NCBI RefSeq assembly: GCF_002812485.1
Contig: NZ_CP025003.1
Span: forward strand, 2,604,001 to 2,668,000
Reading direction: 5' to 3'
Origin: Dickeya fangzhongdai
GTDB taxonomy: Bacteria > Pseudomonadota > Gammaproteobacteria > Enterobacterales > Enterobacteriaceae
Length of the DNA: 64,000 nt
The translations under genes and the position numbers were made by a program. Shown here piece by piece: positions 58,499 through 64,000 of the stretch; position 1 is the stretch's first letter; each line of letters starts with the position of its first letter. The notes below the pieces were generated by a model, which was given only the letters and a program-made list of their open reading frames with translations, searched no databases and was not told the DNA's origin.

Positions 58499-59356
58499 AT
58501 GTGGCAGACGATTGATCAACTGCTGGAAGAACATCTCGGCCCCGGTGATATTCTGGATCGACGGGAATTACCTGGCGGCGAAGTGCATCCTGCCTGGCAT
58601 CTGCGTTATGGTCAGCATGATGTCTTCGTCAAATGCGATGCTCGTGAACTGCTGACCAAATTTCGCGCGGAAGCCGAGCAGTTGGAACTGCTGGCCCGCA
58701 GTAAAACGGTGCAGGTCCCAACGGTGTACGGCGTAGGCAGTAACCGCGATTACAGTTTCCTGCTGCTGGAATACCTCTCACCCAAACCCGCTTCTGCCCA
58801 CGATGCCTGGCGTCTGGGGCAACAATTGGCACAACTGCACCAGTGGAGCGATCAGCCCCAGTTTGGCCTTGATTTCGACAACGATCTGTCCACTACGCCG
58901 CAACCCAACACCTGGCAGCGCCGCTGGTCCAGTTTTTTTGCAGAGCAGCGTATCGGCTGGCAACTGCAACTGGCGGCAGAAAAAGGGCTTCATTTCGGTG
59001 ATATCGACACCCTGATAGCACAGGTGGAAAAACGGCTCTCAGGCCATCAGCCTCAGCCGTCACTACTGCACGGCGATCTGTGGTCCAGCAATTGCCTCAA
59101 TACCGACCACGGTTATTACCTGTTCGATCCGGCCTGTTACTGGGGCGATCGGGAATGTGACTTGGCGATGCTGCCGCTGCACGCCGAACTCCCGCCGCAA
59201 ATTTATGACGGCTATCAGAGCGTCTGGTCGCTGGAAAAGGATTTTGTCGAGCGTCAGCCGATTTATCAGATCTACTACCTGCTTAACCGGGCCAATCTGT
59301 TCGGCGGCAAACATGTGGTTACCGCCCAACAGGCGATAGAAAGTCAGTTGCTATAA
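58499..59356 (+). CDS. yniA: fructosamine kinase family protein YniA
   Basis: 285 residues, GGGAGGTGA ribosome site. Aminoglycoside phosphotransferase-like fold: GGEVHPAWHL N-lobe, VFVKCD with the ATP-binding lysine, the catalytic loop LLHGDLWSSNCL (about 188-199), and DPACYWGDRECDLAM. Probably phosphorylates protein-bound or free ketoamines (deglycation); E. coli YniA is the orthologue. Convergent with yniB. Confidence 0.94.
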   Translation: MWQTIDQLLEEHLGPGDILDRRELPGGEVHPAWHLRYGQHDVFVKCDARELLTKFRAEAEQLELLARSKTVQVPTVYGVGSNRDYSFLLLEYLSPKPASAHDAWRLGQQLAQLHQWSDQPQFGLDFDNDLSTTPQPNTWQRRWSSFFAEQRIGWQLQLAAEKGLHFGDIDTLIAQVEKRLSGHQPQPSLLHGDLWSSNCLNTDHGYYLFDPACYWGDRECDLAMLPLHAELPPQIYDGYQSVWSLEKDFVERQPIYQIYYLLNRANLFGGKHVVTAQQAIESQLL

Positions 59357-59402
59357 CGAAGGACGAAACCGATGCCGGGGCTACATAGCCCCGGCAGTGC
59401 CG

Positions 59403-59951
59403 TCAGGCCAGGATACCCACGGTTTTCAGCGTGAGATAACCGATCACGGCAACGACGACCGGCAGGATATACAACGGAAAAAACTGCAGCAGAATAGTAT
59501 GGCGGGGTAATTCCACCCGGGATTCCAGTTCATCACGGGTTTTGCCTTCATCGCCTTTGACCTTCTCCAGAATCAGCTGATCTTCCAGCCCTTCACGGAT
59601 ATGTTTGACCTGGCGGGACAGCCGGGAACCCGACACCTGCAGCGCCAGACCGACAAACATCAACAGATAGATCAGCCAGAACATGATGGTGGCTGATGCC
59701 GACAGACGGCCGAAATCAGGCACCGGCGAGTTGTACCAAAAAATGTTCAGGAACGGCGTATTGAAGCGCAGCACTTCCACCACCAGATGCAAAAAATCCT
59801 GCATCACGCCATTAATCCCCTGCTTCTTCTCGGTAAAGGCATGAATAAGATTGGCCAGCGAGATAATGGTCGAGAGCAAAGCCGGGAGAAAGATGACCCA
59901 TCCCGCAATACGTTTGATCACGGCAAAAAGGCCAGCCTGTCGATACGTCAT
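59403..59951 (-). CDS. yniB: YniB family membrane protein
   Basis: 182 residues, with hydrophobic segments near 14-36, 85-106 and 155-176 and a charged cytoplasmic stretch QVKHIREGLEDQLILEKVKGDEGKTRDEL. Corresponds to E. coli YniB, of unknown function, next to yniA. GGGGAA ribosome site. Confidence 0.9.
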   Translation of the reverse strand: MTYRQAGLFAVIKRIAGWVIFLPALLSTIISLANLIHAFTEKKQGINGVMQDFLHLVVEVLRFNTPFLNIFWYNSPVPDFGRLSASATIMFWLIYLLMFVGLALQVSGSRLSRQVKHIREGLEDQLILEKVKGDEGKTRDELESRVELPRHTILLQFFPLYILPVVVAVIGYLTLKTVGILA

Positions 59952-60151
59952 GTGTTCCCCTTGTGCGTGACGTCACACCCAGTGCCACGATGAGCAAGAA
60001 AAGTGTAGACCCATAAAACCCGTTAGCAGGGTACTTCAGGTTTTAGCAGAGTCAACGTTTTCTTTCCCGATGGCACAGTCCTACCGCACGTTGCAGGCTA
60101 CGCCCACCGTCAGACTGATGAAAAGCAGACTATAAAGGAAGGAATTTCGGC

Positions 60152-60177
60152 AAGGCGCCGGCAACATCGCCGGCACC
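60152..60177 (-). terminator. hairpin after kdgF
   Basis: GGTGCCGGC / GCCGGCGCC with a 6-nt loop on the minus strand, followed by TT only. A moderate terminator candidate. Confidence 0.55.
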
Positions 60178-60193
60178 TTATTAATAGAAAGGA

Positions 60194-60526
60194 TCAGAGG
60201 AAGTCGGCACGTTTCGGCGAGAAGGTGTCGATCAACACGCTGCCTTCTTCCAGCGATACCACGCCGTGCATTTCGTTCTTCACCGCCATATAGGCATCGC
60301 CGGTTTTCAGGATGCGTTTTTCGCCTTCGATTACCACCTCGAAGCTGCCGGCCGCTACATAGGCGATCTGATCGTGGATATCGTGTTTGTGCGGCGTACC
60401 GATGGCGCCCTTGGCGAAATGCACGCACACCATCATTAGATCATCGCTCCAGGTGATGATTTTACGTTTAATGCCACCGCCCAGCTCTTCCCACGGCGTT
60501 TCATCGTCAATAAAGTACCTTCTCAT
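60194..60526 (-). CDS. kdgF: cupin KdgF, unsaturated uronate-converting protein
   Basis: 110 residues, AAGGAGA ribosome site. Single cupin barrel with metal ligands in GTPHKHDIHDQIAYV and a late histidine in KNEMHGVV. KdgF catalyses linearisation of 4,5-unsaturated galacturonate from pectin to the open-chain ketouronate, the step before KduI. Divergent from kduI with a shared 320-bp regulatory region containing a KdgR-like box. Confidence 0.95.
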   Translation of the reverse strand: MRRYFIDDETPWEELGGGIKRKIITWSDDLMMVCVHFAKGAIGTPHKHDIHDQIAYVAAGSFEVVIEGEKRILKTGDAYMAVKNEMHGVVSLEEGSVLIDTFSPKRADFL

Positions 60527-60663
60527 GGTTTCTCCTTAAAGATCATTCAGCGTGCCTCCCTTGTGTGAACAAGGTAACACAAAGGGTAAATACCGATATT
60601 CTAGTAACATCGGCATCAGATGAAACATAAAATAAGCAAAACCATGACGCCTCTCAAGAAATA

Positions 60664-60684
60664 AATAAAACATTATTTCATTTT
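60664..60684. promoter_or_regulatory. KdgR box in the kdgF-kduI intergenic region
   Basis: AATAAAACATTATTTCATTTT resembles the imperfect palindrome bound by the pectinolysis repressor KdgR (core TGAAAC...GTTTCA). A half-site TGAAAC lies at 60620-60625 on the kdgF side. Placement between the divergent genes allows repression of both. Confidence 0.7.
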
Positions 60685-60849
60685 TATTGAATTCACATCT
60701 CAACCACACTATCATCGCGCCATAACACGAAAGAACCGGGCAAAAAAGGTTCAGGTGACGTTGTCACTGCCACGCAAGGTGACCTGTTCCGCCCGGCGCT
60801 TTCCTGTCAGGCCCTCAGCCTGATTTCCATCTGAAAGCGAGGAGCAACC

Positions 60850-61686
60850 ATGCAAGTCCGTCAGAGCATCCACAGCGACCACGCCCGTCAGCTTGATACC
60901 GCTGGCCTGCGGCGCGAGTTTCTGATCGAACACATTTTTGATGCAGATGCCTGCACCATGACCTACAGCCACATCGATCGAATCATCGTGGGCGGGGTAA
61001 TGCCCGTTCATCAGGCGGTCACTATCGGCGAGGATGTGGGAAAACAGCTGGGCGTCAGCTACTTTCTTGAACGCCGTGAACTGGGCGCGATTAATATCGG
61101 CGGCGCCGGCGTAGTCAGCGTAGACGGCGAGTGCTATGAAATCGGCCATGAAGAAGCCATTTATATCGGCAAAGGCGCGCGGGATATCCGTTTTACCAGC
61201 GTGGACCCGGCCAAGTCCGCCCGCTTCTACTATAACAGTGCGCCGGCGCACACTTCCTATCCGACACGCAAAATTACCGCTGCAGAAGCATCCCCGCAGA
61301 CCATCGGTGATGATGCGACCAGCAATCGTCGGACCATCAACAAGTATATCGTTCCGGATGTGTTGCCCACCTGCCAGCTCACTATGGGGTTAACCAAACT
61401 GGCGGAAGGTAGTCTCTGGAATACCATGCCGTGCCATACCCATGAGCGTCGCATGGAAGTCTATTTTTATTTCGATATGGATGAAGAAACGGCGGTGTTC
61501 CACATGATGGGACAACCACAGGAAACCCGCCACATTCTGGTGCACAACGAACAGGCGGTGATTTCACCGAGCTGGTCGATTCATTCGGGTGTAGGCACCA
61601 AACGCTACACCTTTATCTGGGGTATGGTTGGCGAGAATCAGGTTTTCTCAGACATGGATCACGTCAAAGTTAGCGAACTACGCTAA
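60850..61686 (+). CDS. kduI: 5-dehydro-4-deoxy-D-glucuronate isomerase
   Basis: 278 residues, GAGGAG ribosome site. Bicupin. Zinc ligands in [17 protein letters not shown] (about 195-211), with a further histidine in [11 protein letters not shown]. Converts 4-deoxy-L-threo-5-hexosulose uronate to 3-deoxy-D-glycero-2,5-hexodiulosonate, the substrate of KduD. Full family length. Confidence 0.98.
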   Translation: MQVRQSIHSDHARQLDTAGLRREFLIEHIFDADACTMTYSHIDRIIVGGVMPVHQAVTIGEDVGKQLGVSYFLERRELGAINIGGAGVVSVDGECYEIGHEEAIYIGKGARDIRFTSVDPAKSARFYYNSAPAHTSYPTRKITAAEASPQTIGDDATSNRRTINKYIVPDVLPTCQLTMGLTKLAEGSLWNTMPCHTHERRMEVYFYFDMDEETAVFHMMGQPQETRHILVHNEQAVISPSWSIHSGVGTKRYTFIWGMVGENQVFSDMDHVKVSELR

Positions 61687-61697
61687 CGGCTTACCCA

Positions 61698-61803
61698 ATA
61701 ATTTCGCGTTGCGGGAAAGTGGCAAGTGAGCGCATCCCCAGTCAATGACCGGGATGAGTGAAAGCAGCCAGCAAGCCGGCAACCTGAAATATGACGGGTA
61801 TAA
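61698..61803. repeat. dispersed palindromic intergenic repeat, copy 2
   Basis: Diverged relative of 4965-5085: TTGCGGGAAAGTGGCAA arm, CATCCCCAGT core, GATGAGTGAAAGCAGCCAGC, and the identical 3' end AAATATGACGGGTAT. It lies between kduI and the kduD regulatory site. Confidence 0.7.
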
Positions 61804-61831
61804 ACCGGTATTTCCCTACAGTAACAAGCTC

Positions 61832-61852
61832 ACGACAAAACATGTCGTTTAC
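61832..61852 (+). promoter_or_regulatory. KdgR-box-like palindrome upstream of kduD
   Basis: ACGACA-AAACA-TGTCGT is a perfect 6-bp inverted repeat with an AAAACA centre, 16 nt before the kduD start. Agreement with the KdgR consensus is fair. The location suggests control of kduD independent of kduI. Confidence 0.55.
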
Positions 61853-61867
61853 AGAGAGATCAAGGCT

Positions 61868-62629
61868 ATGATTCTAAATACATTCAATTTACAGGGCAAA
61901 GTGGCGCTGATTACCGGTTGCGATACCGGCCTGGGTCAGGGTATGGCTGTCGGTCTGGCTGAAGCGGGCTGTGACATCGTCGGCGTCAACATCGTTGAGC
62001 CGAAAGAAACCATCGAAAAAGTCACTGCCACAGGCCGTCGTTTCCTCAGCCTGACCGCTGACATGAGCGATATCTCCGGTCATGCCGCGCTGGTGGAAAA
62101 AGCCGTTGCCGAGTTCGGTAAAGTGGACATTCTGGTCAACAACGCCGGCATCATCCGTCGTGAAGACGCCATCGAGTTCAGCGAAAAGAACTGGGACGAT
62201 GTGATGAATCTGAACATCAAGAGCGTATTCTTCATGTCGCAGACGGTTGCCCGTCAGTTCATCAAACAGGGTCATGGCGGTAAAATCATCAATATCGCAT
62301 CCATGCTGTCCTTCCAGGGCGGTATCCGCGTACCGTCTTACACCGCTTCCAAGAGCGCGGTTATGGGGATCACCCGTCTGCTGGCCAACGAATGGGCAAA
62401 ACATAACATCAACGTCAACGCGATTGCCCCCGGTTACATGGCGACCAACAACACCCAGCAACTGCGCGCCGACCAGGACCGCAGCAAAGAAATCCTGGAC
62501 CGTATCCCGGCGGGTCGCTGGGGTCTGCCGCAGGACCTGCAGGGTCCGGCCGTGTTCCTGGCTTCCAGCGCGTCCGACTATGTGAACGGTTACACCATTG
62601 CCGTTGACGGCGGCTGGCTGGCTCGCTAA
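61868..62629 (+). CDS. kduD: 2-dehydro-3-deoxy-D-gluconate 5-dehydrogenase
   Basis: 253 residues from ATG 61868; the frame open back to 61745 merely reads through the repeat. SDR motifs: GCDTGLGQG, NNAGI, YTASK with the catalytic Tyr/Lys (about 157-161), and a terminal VDGGWLAR. Reduces 2,5-diketo-3-deoxygluconate to KDG, which KdgK and KdgA then take to pyruvate and triose phosphate. The gene ends in a strong terminator, so it is separate from pelW. Confidence 0.98.
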   Translation: MILNTFNLQGKVALITGCDTGLGQGMAVGLAEAGCDIVGVNIVEPKETIEKVTATGRRFLSLTADMSDISGHAALVEKAVAEFGKVDILVNNAGIIRREDAIEFSEKNWDDVMNLNIKSVFFMSQTVARQFIKQGHGGKIINIASMLSFQGGIRVPSYTASKSAVMGITRLLANEWAKHNINVNAIAPGYMATNNTQQLRADQDRSKEILDRIPAGRWGLPQDLQGPAVFLASSASDYVNGYTIAVDGGWLAR

Positions 62630-62656
62630 GTTTTTCCGCAAAATTTTTTTGTGATC

Positions 62657-62689
62657 AAAGGCACAATACTGAATTGTGCCTTTCTTTTA
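62657..62689 (+). terminator. terminator of kduD
   Basis: A perfect 11-bp stem AAAGGCACAAT / ATTGTGCCTTT with loop ACTGA, followed by CTTTT. Confidence 0.9.
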
Positions 62690-62829
62690 TCTATCAGTAA
62701 GTTATCCTCCAACACTCTTTCCCTCCCGTTTCCAAATCTTCCATAAAAAATTTTCAAAACAACGTTCCGACTTTGATCACACTTTCGATATTGAGCGCAT
62801 GACGAAAATAGAAGTTGGGCAATATAATC

Positions 62830-62850
62830 AATCAAAACAATGTTTCTATT
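62830..62850 (+). promoter_or_regulatory. KdgR box of pelW
   Basis: AATCAAAACAATGTTTCTATT resembles the KdgR operator, with the right half GTTTCTATT matching well, 42 nt before the pelW start. Dickeya pelW is an established KdgR target. Confidence 0.65.
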
Positions 62851-62891
62851 TATAAGGAACTGTTTCGCACAGTTCTGAAAGAAGGTACTCC

Positions 62892-64000
62892 ATGAGTATT
62901 TTTACTGATTTGAACACCAGCAGAAAATGGCAAATCGACCAATGGCTATCGGCGATTAACAGCCACATTGAAAAGATTCAGCAATACGGCCACAGCGCTG
63001 TCAACCCAACGCCGTTATTAGCTGACGGATTTGAGATAAAAACACAGTCTCCAGTTGTCTGGCAGTTTCCCGACGGCCATGATGCACCGATCTCTAACTT
63101 CGCCAGCCAGCAAAACTGGTTGCGGTTATTAATTTCCATGAGTGCCGTCACAGAAACAGAAAAATATCGTCAGATGGCGTTCTCTCAGAGCGAATATTTT
63201 CTGGATCGCTTTGTCGATGAAAATAGCGGACTTTTTTATTGGGGCGGCCACCGTTTTATTAATCTTGATACGCTGGCCGGCGAAGGTCCGGAATCCAAGT
63301 CGATGGTGCATGAATTAAAACACCATCTGCCCTATTACGAATTTCTGCATCAGGTGAATCCGGAAAAAACCCGCCATTTCATTCAGGGATTCTGGAATGC
63401 TCACGTAGAAGACTGGAGTTGCCTGGATCTGGGCCGCCACGGTGATTACGCCAAGCAACGCGATCCGGACGTGTTTCTGCATTCCCGACATGATGTGGTC
63501 ACCCCAGCCAAATGGCCGGAATTGCCGCTGACCAAAGGACTGACCTTCGTCAATGCCGGCACCGACCTGATCTATGCCGCCTTCGTCTATGCGCGCCACA
63601 CTGGCGACGCGCACGCGGCAGCCTGGGGTAAACACCTCTACCGCCAATATGTGCTGGCGCGTAACCCGGAAACCGGTATGCCGGTTTACCAGTTTAGCTC
63701 GCCCTTACAGCGCCAGCCGGTGCCGGCAGACGATAACCAGACCCAATCCTGGTTCGGCGACCGCGCCCAGCGGCAGTTTGGGCCTGAGTTTGGCGCCATT
63801 GCCCGTGAAGCCAACGTGCTGTTCCGCGACATGCGCCCGCTGCTGATTGATAACCCGCTGGCTATGCTCGATATTCTGCGCCATCAACCCGACGCCGAAA
63901 TCCTGACATGGGTGATCGCCGGCCTGAAAAACTACTATCAGTACGCTTACGACGTTGACAGCAACAGCCTGCGTCCGATGTGGAACAACGGTCAGGACAT
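62892..64000 (+). CDS. pelW: cytoplasmic exopolygalacturonate lyase PelW (PL2), 3' end outside window
   Basis: 369 complete codons visible from ATG 62892; the family has about 540 residues. There is no signal peptide (MSIFTDLNTSRKWQIDQWLS), which distinguishes cytoplasmic PelW from secreted pectate lyases. Recognised PL2 segments: LFYWGGHRFINLDTL, VHELKHHLPYYEFLH, LGRHGDYAKQRDPDVFLHSRHD, and GLTFVNAGTDLIYAAFVYAR. It cleaves short oligogalacturonides entering through KdgM and TogMNAB into dimers. In Dickeya togMNAB lies beyond pelW. Confidence 0.96.
   Translation, partial: MSIFTDLNTSRKWQIDQWLSAINSHIEKIQQYGHSAVNPTPLLADGFEIKTQSPVVWQFPDGHDAPISNFASQQNWLRLLISMSAVTETEKYRQMAFSQSEYFLDRFVDENSGLFYWGGHRFINLDTLAGEGPESKSMVHELKHHLPYYEFLHQVNPEKTRHFIQGFWNAHVEDWSCLDLGRHGDYAKQRDPDVFLHSRHDVVTPAKWPELPLTKGLTFVNAGTDLIYAAFVYARHTGDAHAAAWGKHLYRQYVLARNPETGMPVYQFSSPLQRQPVPADDNQTQSWFGDRAQRQFGPEFGAIAREANVLFRDMRPLLIDNPLAMLDILRHQPDAEILTWVIAGLKNYYQYAYDVDSNSLRPMWNNGQD

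Noticed and set aside
62648..62665. CRP-like site TGTGATCAAAGGCACA downstream of kduD.
   Set aside because: The right half is the stem of the kduD terminator, so the match is probably coincidental; a CRP role for pelW remains possible.

Overview
The window comes from a soft-rot enterobacterium, almost certainly a Dickeya species. The pectin catabolism block at the right end (kdgF, kduI, kduD, pelW) is in the Dickeya arrangement. The left end carries hrpK with a textbook hrp box. The core genes between them follow the E. coli/Pectobacterium backbone. No tRNA, rRNA, CRISPR array or origin was recognised.

Left accessory region (1-14.5 kb). It holds the 5' part of a secreted PKD/polysaccharide-lyase-like protein, an SDR oxidoreductase, HrpK (type III translocon/effector) with its HrpL-type promoter, a 59-residue single-span peptide, a cysteine-free serine-rich protein preceded by a dispersed repeat, and an orphan periplasmic binding protein. 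Next comes a mosaic (7.6-14.1 kb) that is the silent tail of a contact-dependent inhibition (CDI) locus. It contains two orphan CdiA C-terminal toxin modules with cognate immunity genes, three copies of a SymE-like repeat, an IS200/IS605-type insertion, and remnants of a parDE module.

CDI core (14.15-26.54 kb). A 4031-residue CdiA/HecA-type TpsA exoprotein ends in an RNase A-like toxin and overlaps its CdiI_2-type immunity gene by 4 nt. The orphan modules carry a TNT-type NAD glycohydrolase and a DNA/RNA non-specific endonuclease. The TNT orphan shares about 1.28 kb with the active gene just before the VENN junction, so recombination could replace the expressed toxin. No cdiB/TpsB partner gene lies in the window.

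Core backbone (27-60 kb). dadA, ycgB, fadR, dsbB, ycgN, ycgM, ycgL, minCDE, rnd, fadD, an slp-type lipoprotein gene, tsaB, yoaA, a RidA gene, yoaH, pabB, nudL, sdaA, a chemoreceptor gene, yoaE, manXYZ, yobD, mntP (with an apparent Fur box and a yybP-ykoY manganese riboswitch), rlmA, cspC, yniA and yniB. Relative to E. coli, dadX and nhaB are missing from their usual places and an MCP gene sits between sdaA and yoaE.

Pectin block (60.1 kb to the end). kdgF is divergent from kduI, followed by kduD and the start of pelW. KdgR-like palindromes precede kduI/kdgF, kduD and pelW, which fits joint induction by pectin breakdown intermediates: KdgF and KduI convert unsaturated uronates, KduD makes KDG, and PelW cleaves short oligogalacturonides in the cytoplasm.
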